From NCBI RefSeq assembly GCF_014644535.1, contig NZ_BMKW01000003.1, forward strand, positions 404,553-468,552: 64,000 bases of DNA, written 5' to 3'. Positions 17,224 to 24,703 of the stretch are shown in pieces. Source of the stretch: Neoroseomonas lacus (GTDB lineage: Bacteria; Pseudomonadota; Alphaproteobacteria; Acetobacterales; Acetobacteraceae). A program made the position numbers and the translations under genes. Position 1 is the stretch's first letter. Every line of letters begins with the position of its first letter. The notes under the pieces are model-generated. The model worked only from the letters and a program-made list of their open reading frames with translations, was not told where the DNA came from and searched no databases.

Positions 17224-17784
17224 TCAGATAAACGAAGGAATCCCCGGCGCCGGCAACGCGATCTCGCTCGTCAGGAATTCCTGCAACTGCTTACCGAACC
17301 CGCTGTCGCATTCCAACGGCGCGCCCGGCGGCGACGCCATCGACGGCACGATCACCCCCGCCCCGGGCGGGAACCGCGCCGAATCGAGGATGCCGAGATT
17401 GAATCCGAGGCTCGGCAACATCCGCGGCTCCCGCAGCGGCGTCGGCGGCGGCCCGTAGAACCCGAACCAGCGCACCGGCAGGGGCAGCTCACAGGCATTC
17501 TCCCACCGCTTCCCCGGCTCGAGCTTGGTGAAATACGGTACCGGCTCGGATTCCACCTTCCGCCCCTCCGGCACGCTCGGCACCCATTTGCCGATCACGA
17601 CGCGCTCGCCCGAACCGCGCGCGGCGAACAGCAGCGCCGGGTCGCGGTCGCGATTGCCGACATTGTCCTGCCTGAACAATACCGCCGCGACGAAGATGTC
17701 GGTCACCCGCGTGTTGACCAGCACGACGTCGAGATACAGCGCTTCGCGCGTCAGGCCTGTGATCGTGACCGAAAGGCTCGCCAT
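17224..17784 (-). CDS. Unknown protein after PAAR-M91 effector (immunity candidate)
   Basis: A 186-aa protein with no recognised domain, no signal peptide and no membrane span. The N-terminal half (SLSVTITGLTREALYLDVVL and following) has a beta-rich, C2-like pattern. It starts 21 bases after the stop of the PAAR-M91 gene and is followed 12 bases later by the acyltransferase, so it belongs to the same transcript. Its place right behind the effector makes it a candidate for a cognate immunity protein or chaperone; this is inference from position. Confidence 0.75.
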   Translation of the reverse strand: MASLSVTITGLTREALYLDVVLVNTRVTDIFVAAVLFRQDNVGNRDRDPALLFAARGSGERVVIGKWVPSVPEGRKVESEPVPYFTKLEPGKRWENACELPLPVRWFGFYGPPPTPLREPRMLPSLGFNLGILDSARFPPGAGVIVPSMASPPGAPLECDSGFGKQLQEFLTSEIALPAPGIPSFI

Positions 17785-17805
17785 CGGGTTCGTTCCGTCC
17801 GTCGT

Positions 17806-18693
17806 TCAGTAGCGGGGGCGCTGGTATTCATGCGGGTTCTTGCTGATCCCCTGGTCGTCGAAATCCTTGCGCAGCTTGTTCTCGGTAAAGGGATCATTGG
17901 CATAGGGCCCGAGCCCGACCGCCTGCTGCTCATACCCTGGCGCGGAATAGGTATTGCCATCCGCGCCGGTGTAGTTGCTGGTCGCCTTCACATTGGTGCC
18001 GTGCACATCGTGGTCGGCGTGGATCAGCTCATGCCCCAGCCCGATCGCCGGGTCGCGCGTCTGGTCCGGCCGGCCGTTCAGCTTGTCCTTGTCGGGGTTG
18101 AAATGCACCACGGCATCGGTGCCCGCGCCGGGCGCCCCGGTCAGCGGGTTGGTGTAGCCGGCCCCGTCCTCGGAATTGGTGCCGTCGGTACTCTGCTTGA
18201 TGGTCGTCGTATGCGGCGCCGCATCCAGGCTCTGCAACAGGGCCAGCCCGGTCGGCGTCGCCGCCAGCTTGGCCAGCGCCATCATCGTCTTGAGCTGGAA
18301 TTCCGGTGACCCCTCCAGCTTGATCTGCGACTTGCCCGACAGGATCTTCGCCAGCAACGCCGCGGCGGCCCCGCCGCCGCCACCGCCGCCACCTGCCCCG
18401 TCGCCGACCAGCACGGTGAAGCAGCCGAGCACGATGATCCCGCCATGGGCGCAGTTATCCAGGATGCGCGCCTGCGGCATCTTCATCGTCATCACGGTCG
18501 CCGAGCCCTTGGCGATCATGTCTGGCGGCCCGACGCACACACACATGTCGGTCACCCGCGCGGCCGGCAACTTGCCGATCAGCACGGTGGGCGCGCCGGG
18601 TCCTGCGATCGGCCCGCCGACATGCGGCACCAGCACCGTGAACATCGGGCAGATGTGCAGGTCGGTCAGCCGTGCGGCGGGGAATCCGACCAT
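17806..18693 (-). CDS. PAAR-domain protein with C-terminal M91 (NleD-like) metallopeptidase domain (T6SS effector)
   Basis: A 295-aa protein. The N-terminal PAAR domain (MVGFPAARLTDLHICPM; CVGPPDMIAKGSATVMTMKM; HGGIIVLGCFTVLVG) is about 70% identical by eye to that of the effector at 15655-16518. A glycine-rich linker follows (GAGGGGGGGG, near residue 105). The C-terminal domain has HELIHADHDVHG at about residue 221, the zinc-binding HExxH of M91 peptidases related to the type III effector NleD, which cleaves kinases in host cells. The expected role is a spike-delivered protease acting on bacterial or eukaryotic targets. It is the first gene of the five-gene minus-strand cluster. Confidence 0.87.
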   Translation of the reverse strand: MVGFPAARLTDLHICPMFTVLVPHVGGPIAGPGAPTVLIGKLPAARVTDMCVCVGPPDMIAKGSATVMTMKMPQARILDNCAHGGIIVLGCFTVLVGDGAGGGGGGGGAAAALLAKILSGKSQIKLEGSPEFQLKTMMALAKLAATPTGLALLQSLDAAPHTTTIKQSTDGTNSEDGAGYTNPLTGAPGAGTDAVVHFNPDKDKLNGRPDQTRDPAIGLGHELIHADHDVHGTNVKATSNYTGADGNTYSAPGYEQQAVGLGPYANDPFTENKLRKDFDDQGISKNPHEYQRPRY

Positions 18694-18828
18694 GTCTCTT
18701 CCATCACTCCATCAAAGCCAATGTCGCGGCCCGCGGGCGTCGCGGCAAGCGCCGCTCCTGCCATGCCCGCGGCGTTGTCACCCCGTGCCGGCTGGCGCAC
18801 CCTTCGCCACTGACGAAGGAGAGCACCG

Positions 18829-19551
18829 ATGCCGTCACCCATTCAGCTCTGGACCTGGCCGACCCCGAATGGCCACAAGGTCCATATCCTGCTGGAGGAA
18901 CTGATAGAGGAGGGCAGGGGCCTGCCCTACGAAGTGATTCCTGTCGCGATCGGCAAGGGTGAGCAGTTCCGCCCCGAATTCCTCGCCATCACCCCCAACC
19001 ATCGCATCCCCGCCATCATCGACCCCGAAGGCCCGGGCGGAGCGCCCCTCAAGTTGTTCGAAAGCGCCGCGATCATGCTCTACCTGGCCGAGAAGGCCGG
19101 CAGCGCGCTGATTCCGACCGACCCCGCCACCCGCTACACCGCCCTGCAATGGCTGATGTTCCAGATGGGCGGCGTCGGTCCGATGTTCGGCCAGTACAAC
19201 CACTTCGCCAACTACGCGGTCGAGAAACTGCCCTACGCGATCGAGCGTTACACGAATGAGGTGGCACGGCTGCACCGGGTGCTCGACAAGCGCCTGGCGG
19301 AATCGCCCTATCTGGCCGGAGAGGCATATTCGCTGGCCGACATCGCGACCTTTCCCTGGATCCGGAATCCGGAGCGGCGCAACGTTGATCTCGGTCAATA
19401 TCCGAACGTCCAGCGCTGGCACGATGCCATTGCCGCGAGGCCCGCTGTCCAACGCGGCGTCGCGGTGCTGGCAGAGAACCAGCGTCGTGGCACCATGACC
19501 GATGCCGAACGTGAGATCATGTTCGGCAAGACCCAGTTCGCGGCGCGCTGA
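18829..19551 (+). CDS. Glutathione S-transferase, YfcG/GstB-like
   Basis: A 240-aa thioredoxin-fold plus helical-domain protein. The N-terminus IQLWTWPTPNGHKVHILLEE, the cis-Pro segment NHRIPAIIDPEG and FESAAIMLYLAEKAG are typical of Nu-class GSTs, which act as glutathione-dependent disulfide reductases. The Asn in TPNG (rather than Ser or Tyr) near residue 12 is the residue expected in that class. QWLMFQMGGVGPMFGQYNHF is the conserved helical-domain motif. A strong AAGGAG ribosome site precedes the ATG. It is followed 32 bases later by a VOC protein on the same strand. A second member lies at 45003. Confidence 0.92.
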   Translation: MPSPIQLWTWPTPNGHKVHILLEELIEEGRGLPYEVIPVAIGKGEQFRPEFLAITPNHRIPAIIDPEGPGGAPLKLFESAAIMLYLAEKAGSALIPTDPATRYTALQWLMFQMGGVGPMFGQYNHFANYAVEKLPYAIERYTNEVARLHRVLDKRLAESPYLAGEAYSLADIATFPWIRNPERRNVDLGQYPNVQRWHDAIAARPAVQRGVAVLAENQRRGTMTDAEREIMFGKTQFAAR

Positions 19552-19583
19552 CGGCGCCCGGACCAAGAAAGCCCAGGAATCGC

Positions 19584-20225
19584 ATGGCCGAGATCGATCA
19601 CATCGTCATTGGCGCCACCACTCTCGAGGACGGCGCCCGCTACATTGAGGAAACCTTCGGCGTGAAGCCGTCCAAGGGCGGCGCGCATGTCGGCCTCGGC
19701 ACGCACAACCTGCTGCTCGGACTCGGCGCCAATTGCTACCTGGAGATCATCGCCCCGGACCCTGGCCAGGTGGAGCCGCCCCATCCGCGGCTGTTCGACC
19801 TCGACGATGCCGGACTGCGCACCATGCTCGAAGCCGAGCCGCGGCTGATCGCCTATGTCGCCTCGACGCCCACGCTGGAGCCGATGGTGGCCCGGCTCGG
19901 CGCCTCGCGTGCCGGCGAGATCCGCGCCATGTCGCGCGGCGACTACGCCTGGCGCATGGCCTTCCCGCCGCAGCGCCAGGATATGGAAAACCTGATCCCC
20001 GCGCTCATCCAATGGGACAGCGAGCGTGCCGCCAAGCACATCAAGGACTCCGGCTGGCGCCTGACCTCGCTGGAGGCCGAACACCCCGACACCCAGGCGC
20101 TGCACGGCGCGCTGGAGGCGCGGGGCCTGACCGATGCGGTGAAGATCCGCCAAAGCCCGCATGTACGCCTGATTGCCCATCTGCGTCACAAGGATGGCCG
20201 TGAGGTGACGCTGACCAGCGCCTGA
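19584..20225 (+). CDS. VOC-superfamily protein (glyoxalase-like domain)
   Basis: A 213-aa protein beginning EIDHIVIGATTLEDGARYIE, the first beta-alpha-beta module of the vicinal oxygen chelate fold, with the expected metal-binding His in DHIV. GLGTHNLLLGLGANCYLEII follows and carries the usual Glu ligand position. The layout matches the glyoxalase_3 type. The reaction cannot be inferred. It probably shares a transcript with the upstream GST, which would fit a detoxification role (inference). Confidence 0.88.
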   Translation: MAEIDHIVIGATTLEDGARYIEETFGVKPSKGGAHVGLGTHNLLLGLGANCYLEIIAPDPGQVEPPHPRLFDLDDAGLRTMLEAEPRLIAYVASTPTLEPMVARLGASRAGEIRAMSRGDYAWRMAFPPQRQDMENLIPALIQWDSERAAKHIKDSGWRLTSLEAEHPDTQALHGALEARGLTDAVKIRQSPHVRLIAHLRHKDGREVTLTSA

Positions 20226-20352
20226 CGTCATCCCCCATCGCCTCGCCGCCGGGGAGAATTACACCGGCGGCGACTTCATCTATGGTCGACCTGTACTAGG
20301 TGTAGAAAATGCACTGCGCTGATGATGATCACAGGTGGAACGGATGCCGTTG

Positions 20353-20952
20353 TCAGCCGCCAGGGCGGTATCGCCAGACACTCGCAGGCGGGAAATTGAG
20401 CGGCGTCCAGGCTTCGCGCTTCGCCGTGAGGCCGAGCGTGCGTGCGGGCAGCGGCGAGGTGACGCAATAGCTGTACAGCAGGAAGCCTCGCCCCGGGGCG
20501 ACCGACTCGACCGCGGCGACGAATCGGCGCTGCTGGTCGATCGGCAGCAGAACCAACGGGATGCCGCAGATGGCCGTGCCGACCTTGCCATGCAGTGCCG
20601 CCGGCAATGCCTCGGACAGCGCGAAGGCATCGCCCTCGATCACCGTCACGCCGGGCAGGGTGCGCGCCAGGTGACGGGCCATGTCGGGCACGATCTCGAC
20701 CACCACCAGCCGGTCCGGCGGCACGCCGCCATCGAGCAGCGCACGGCTCACCGCGCCGGTGCCGGCGCCGAGTTCCACCACGACTTCATCGGCGCTGCGC
20801 GAGACCTGCGCGGCGATCCGCCGACCCAGCGCGCGCGAGGACGGCACCACCGAACCCATCTGCAGCGGATTGGCAGCCCAGCGCTTCAGGAAAAGGCCGA
20901 AACCACCCTTCTGCGCGCCGGACGAGCGGTTCCCGGCGGTGATCCCCGACAT
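20353..20952 (-). CDS. SAM-dependent methyltransferase, phospholipid N-methyltransferase (PmtA)-like
   Basis: About 199 aa. The N-terminal FLKRWAANPLQMGSVVPSSR is the hallmark of PmtA-type phosphatidylethanolamine N-methyltransferases of alphaproteobacteria, which act peripherally on the membrane. The SAM site is VVVELGAGTGAVSRALL, followed by VVVEIVPDMARHLA. The start at MSGITAG is preferred because GGAG lies six bases ahead. An ATG four codons upstream (20964) has no ribosome site but sits at a possible -10-like TATAGT. The substrate specificity is inferred. It is transcribed away from pleD. Confidence 0.85.
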   Translation of the reverse strand: MSGITAGNRSSGAQKGGFGLFLKRWAANPLQMGSVVPSSRALGRRIAAQVSRSADEVVVELGAGTGAVSRALLDGGVPPDRLVVVEIVPDMARHLARTLPGVTVIEGDAFALSEALPAALHGKVGTAICGIPLVLLPIDQQRRFVAAVESVAPGRGFLLYSYCVTSPLPARTLGLTAKREAWTPLNFPPASVWRYRPGG

Positions 20953-21068
20953 GCGGTTCTCCATGACTATAATGTGACGATTCAAGGGCTTGTCAGCCGA
21001 ACCCTGATAAGTCTGGTTGCCGTTGCTGGCCAGTTACGGTTGGATGGCACAGCGCGGGGAGAACGGGC

Positions 21069-22442
21069 GTGACGGCGCGTGTACTGGTTGTCGACGACAT
21101 TCCGGCAAATCTCCGCCTGCTGGAAGCCAAGCTGCGTGCCGAATACTTCGAGGTGGCGCTGGCCGCTTCGGGGCCGGAGGCGCTGGCCCTGACCGCCGCC
21201 TGGGCGCCGGATGTGATCCTGCTCGACGTGATGATGCCGGGGATGGATGGCTACGAGGTCTGTCGCCGGCTCAAATCCCAGCCGGCCACCGCGCATATCC
21301 CGGTGGTGATGGTCACCGCGCTCACCGAACAATCCGAACGCGTGCGCGGGCTCGAAGTGGGCGCGGACGACTTCATCTCGAAGCCCGTCGACACCGCGCT
21401 GCTGTTCGCCCGGCTGCGCGCGCTGCTGCGCATGAAGCAGGTGCTCGACGCCTGGCGCGTCCGCGCCGAGACCGCCCGCGACCTTGGCTTCGAGACGCAG
21501 AGCCCACCGGTGGAGGATTTCTCCGCCGCGCGCCTGCTGCTCGCCGGTGGCCTGACCGCCGAAGCCCAGGCGGTCGGCGCGGCGCTCGCCGCCGATGGCA
21601 TGAAGGTCGAACACGCGGCCGACGAGACCGTCGCCTGGGACCGCCTGCAGGACGCGGCGCATGACCTCGCCCTGCTCTGCGTGCCGCTGGCCGGGGGCGA
21701 TGCGCTACGCCTGGTGTCACGCCTGCGTGCCCATGGCGAGATCCGCGACATGCCGCTGGTGCTGCTGGCTGGCGAGGACCAGCGGCACACCGTGCTGCGC
21801 GCCTTCGACCTCGGCGCCTCTGACCACGTGATGCGCCCGGTCGATGCCCCGGAACTGCGTGCGCGGGTTCGCAACCAGCTCCGTCGCCGGCGGTACCAGG
21901 AATTGCTGCGCGAAAGCCTCGACCGGTCGCTGGAACTGGCTGTGACCGATTCGCTGACCGGCCTGCGCAACCGTCGCTACGTGCGCCGACACCTCGAATC
22001 GCTGCTGCGCACCGGGGCGACGGCGGTGGTGCTGCTCATCGATGTCGATCGTTTCAAGCCGCTGAACGACCAGCACGGCCATGCCGCCGGCGACGCCGCC
22101 CTGAAGGCGGTCTCCGGCCGCCTGCGCGACCACCTGCGCACCGTGGACGTGGTCGCCCGCTACGGCGGGGAGGAATTCCTCGTCGTCCTGGCCAGCTCGG
22201 GCGAGGAGGAAGGCCTCGCCGTGGCGGAACGGCTGCGCGCCGCGATCGCCGACGACCCGGTGAAGGTCGGCGGCCTGGCGCTGCCGGTCACCGTCAGCAT
22301 CGGCCTCGCGGTAGCGCGCGGCCAGGCGGCGGCGGATGGGCTGATCGGTGTCGCCGATGCCGCGCTGTACCGGGCCAAGGATCGCGGACGGAATCGCGTG
22401 GAGGCAGCCACCGCCGAGGATTGGGGCGCGATGCCGGCCTGA
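21069..22442 (+). CDS. pleD: PleD-type response regulator / diguanylate cyclase
   Basis: A 457-aa REC-REC-GGDEF protein. The first receiver has VLVVDDIPANLRLLEAKL, the phosphorylatable Asp in VILLDVMMPGMDGYEV and the Lys in FISKPVD. The second receiver (about residues 150-270) lacks the acidic pocket, as in PleD. The GGDEF domain has DSLTGLRNRRY, LLIDVDRFKPLND and the active-site YGGEEFLVVL. It makes cyclic di-GMP and controls the switch between motile and sessile states. The start is a GTG with GGGGAGAA upstream. The pleD-rpmG proximity (convergent here) is conserved in alphaproteobacteria. Confidence 0.95.
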   Translation: MTARVLVVDDIPANLRLLEAKLRAEYFEVALAASGPEALALTAAWAPDVILLDVMMPGMDGYEVCRRLKSQPATAHIPVVMVTALTEQSERVRGLEVGADDFISKPVDTALLFARLRALLRMKQVLDAWRVRAETARDLGFETQSPPVEDFSAARLLLAGGLTAEAQAVGAALAADGMKVEHAADETVAWDRLQDAAHDLALLCVPLAGGDALRLVSRLRAHGEIRDMPLVLLAGEDQRHTVLRAFDLGASDHVMRPVDAPELRARVRNQLRRRRYQELLRESLDRSLELAVTDSLTGLRNRRYVRRHLESLLRTGATAVVLLIDVDRFKPLNDQHGHAAGDAALKAVSGRLRDHLRTVDVVARYGGEEFLVVLASSGEEEGLAVAERLRAAIADDPVKVGGLALPVTVSIGLAVARGQAAADGLIGVADAALYRAKDRGRNRVEAATAEDWGAMPA

Positions 22443-22532
22443 CGCGACGCGCGTCCGGACGATGCCCCCACGGCCGCTATCCCGGATGGGTGAGGGCAGG
22501 TGCCGTATCCGACACGCGGCCACGCAACGACA

Positions 22533-22561
22533 AACGGGCGCTGCCCGAGAGCGCGCCCGTT
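22533..22561 (-). terminator. Hairpin between pleD and rpmG
   Basis: AACGGGCGC (22533-22541) pairs with GCGCCCGTT (22553-22561). Read on the minus strand it is followed by TTTGTCG, making it a likely rpmG terminator; on the plus strand it may also end pleD transcripts. Confidence 0.5.
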
Positions 22562-22617
22562 CGACCTGCGGCATCGGCCGCCGGCAATCCCAAGGGCGGG
22601 GCTGGCCCGCCCGCAGA

Positions 22618-22785
22618 TTACTTGATCTTGGCTTCGCGGAACACGACGTGCTTCCGCGCCACCGGATCGTACTTCTTCTTCTCCATCTTCGCGGTCATCG
22701 TGCGGGTGTTCTTCTTCGTAACGTAGAAGTAGCCCGTATCAGCGCTGCTCACGAGACGGATCAGGATGGTATTCGACTTCGCCAT
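22618..22785 (-). CDS. rpmG: 50S ribosomal protein L33
   Basis: A 55-aa ribosomal protein read as [20 protein letters not shown], then [20 protein letters not shown], ending FREAKIK. This is the standard L33 length and sequence of the cysteine-free (C-minus) form, which lacks the zinc ribbon. It lies convergent with pleD and alone on its strand, as in many alphaproteobacteria. Confidence 0.97.
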   Translation of the reverse strand: MAKSNTILIRLVSSADTGYFYVTKKNTRTMTAKMEKKKYDPVARKHVVFREAKIK

Positions 22786-23191
22786 GACATGACTCCATGG
22801 CCCGTGGGTGAGTGGTCCCCGGGCGCGAGAGGCCGCAACCTAACGGCCGCGACGCTGGCGTCAAGCAAGACCGGCACGCCAGGGGCGATTTTCCTGACCT
22901 TGCGTGACGAAAACCCGCACCGCGGTGCCGCAGGCGGTCACTCCGGCGCTCAAAAGGCGCGCGAGAATCGCCGCCGCAACCGCCGGTCGATTGGCGCGAC
23001 ACCGACCCGCGACGCCTGTCGAGCATCCAGGCGCGCGCCGACCCCGACCGGCCAATGGCACCGGGGCGCTTCCCGACCGGATCACGATGCTGGATCATGC
23101 CGCGTCAACCTGTGTTCACGCCGACTGCTCCAGCCATTCCTTGACGATTATCGTCACGCGTCCGGATGACCCCATCCGAACGCGATCCGCC
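22786..23191. other. Intergenic region, no gene seen
   Basis: About 400 bases between rpmG and the S41 peptidase gene, both transcribed to the left. It should contain the rpmG promoter near 22800-22850. The reading frames crossing it have no ribosome sites or recognisable products, and no RNA gene was identified. Confidence 0.55.
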
Positions 23192-24703
23192 TCAAGGCGG
23201 CAGCGCCATCGCCTCGGCCGCCGGGTCCAGCGCCAGCGCTCGCGCCACGGCCAAATCCGCCTCCGGCATCTCCCCCGGTGGGCAGGCCGCGCGCAACGCC
23301 TCGGCCTCGGCCGGGTCCACCGGGTGTCGCAGGGCCTGCTGGCGCGACTGCGCCTCGCCCATCGGCCGGTCGCCCTGGCGCAGTCTCCCCAGCGCCTGGG
23401 CCGCCGCCACCGGCCCGCCATCGGTGCACAGCCCCGGCACCACGCCGACCCCCTGCAGCGGCCAGCCATTCGGCATGATCAGCCGCGACCAGCTCATCAA
23501 CAATTCGCCCCCATCGGGCAGCGGCACCACGAGTTGCACCAACCCCTTGCCCGTGGTCGAGGTACCGACCACCGCGGCGCGCCGCCGGTCCGACAGGGTC
23601 GCGGCGACGATCTCGGCCGATGACGCGGTGCGGCCGTCGACCAGCACCACCATCGGCAGTCCCGCGGCAAGGTCCGGCCCCCCGGTGATGTAGATGCGGC
23701 TCGCCTCGGGGTGGCGGCCCAGGGTGCGGAACGCCTCCCCGGCGCCGAGGAAGATGTCGCTCACCGCCGCCGCCTGGGAGAGCAGCCCGCCGCGATTGCC
23801 CCGCAGGTCGAGCAGCACCGCCTTTGGCGCCCCCTGGCTGATGGCGCCGAGCAGCGCGGCGGCGACCTGGCGTTCCGTATGGGCAGTGAAGGACGGCACG
23901 CGGATGATCAGCACATCATCCACCCGCTCGGCCGTCACCGGGCGGCCAGGCGGCAGCACGCGGCGCAAGGTGACCTCTCGCCGACGCCGGTTGCGCTCGA
24001 CCAGCAGCACCACATCGGACCCGGCCGCCCCTTCCAGCAGCCCCGCCGCGCCAGCCGCATCGCGCGGGCGCAACGCGACGCCGTCGATCGCCAGCACCCG
24101 GTCACCGACGATCAGCCCGGCCTCCGAGGCCGGCCCGCCCTGGGTGATGGCGGCGATCACCGTGCCCGAGCCCCGCCCAGGCGCGAGGCGCAGCCCCAGC
24201 CCCGCCTCGCCGGTGCGCCGCTCGCGGGCCGCCTGCGCTTCCTCGGGCGTGATGTAGCGGCTGAACGGGTCGAGATGGCTGAAGATCGCCTCGAAACTGT
24301 GCTTGATCAGCCCGGATGCCCCGGCCGCGCGCAACGTCACCGAAGCCCCCCAGCCCGCCTGCTGGAACAGCGTCAACCGGTCGGCTGCGGCGCCGCCGGC
24401 GGCGGCGAAGCTCTCGCCTTCCGAGCGCGTCGGCACGTCGCGTGCGAGCAGCGTGCGGTCACCCAGGCGAAGCTGGACACGACCCGCGAGGCGATGAACG
24501 GTCAGTTCAGGGTCGATCTGCGTCATGCCGGTCAGCGACCAGACCAGCAGGTCGGCCGGCGTCGCCGCTTCCAGGTGACGTTCGAGAATCGCGGCGAAGC
24601 CGGCGCCGAGCACGAGCCGCATCTCGTCGCGCGGATATGCCCCGGTGCGGGAGACCTCCTGCGCCGCGGCAATGCCCGGCAGCAGGAGCAGCAGCAGCAG
24701 GAT
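23192..24703 (-). CDS. S41 family carboxyl-terminal processing peptidase (start unresolved)
   Basis: An exported serine protease of the CtpA/Tsp type. A hydrophobic signal segment LILLLLLLLPGIAAAQ comes first. After SHLDPFSRYITPEEAQ a PDZ domain follows (ITQGGPASEAGLIVGDRVLA). The catalytic Ser is in GRTASSAEIVAATLSD and the Lys in GTSTTGKGLVQ. The signal segment begins where the rnr stop codon lies, yet no ATG, GTG or TTG occurs in frame between it and a TTG at 24904 inside rnr. The first ATG (24622) would remove the signal peptide. The boundary given marks the ATC codon overlapping the rnr stop; a non-standard start, coupling or a sequence error are possible. Confidence 0.85.
   Translation of the reverse strand: MLLLLLLLPGIAAAQEVSRTGAYPRDEMRLVLGAGFAAILERHLEAATPADLLVWSLTGMTQIDPELTVHRLAGRVQLRLGDRTLLARDVPTRSEGESFAAAGGAAADRLTLFQQAGWGASVTLRAAGASGLIKHSFEAIFSHLDPFSRYITPEEAQAARERRTGEAGLGLRLAPGRGSGTVIAAITQGGPASEAGLIVGDRVLAIDGVALRPRDAAGAAGLLEGAAGSDVVLLVERNRRRREVTLRRVLPPGRPVTAERVDDVLIIRVPSFTAHTERQVAAALLGAISQGAPKAVLLDLRGNRGGLLSQAAAVSDIFLGAGEAFRTLGRHPEASRIYITGGPDLAAGLPMVVLVDGRTASSAEIVAATLSDRRRAAVVGTSTTGKGLVQLVVPLPDGGELLMSWSRLIMPNGWPLQGVGVVPGLCTDGGPVAAAQALGRLRQGDRPMGEAQSRQQALRHPVDPAEAEALRAACPPGEMPEADLAVARALALDPAAEAMALPP

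Noticed and set aside
16843..18309. 488-codon plus-strand frame across the effector cluster
   Set aside because: Antisense to the acyltransferase, the unknown gene and the PAAR-M91 gene, all of which have motifs or operon spacing.
15156..18693. A complete type VI secretion locus
   Set aside because: No tss genes, VgrG or Hcp were found next to the PAAR genes; only effectors and possible immunity genes are present.
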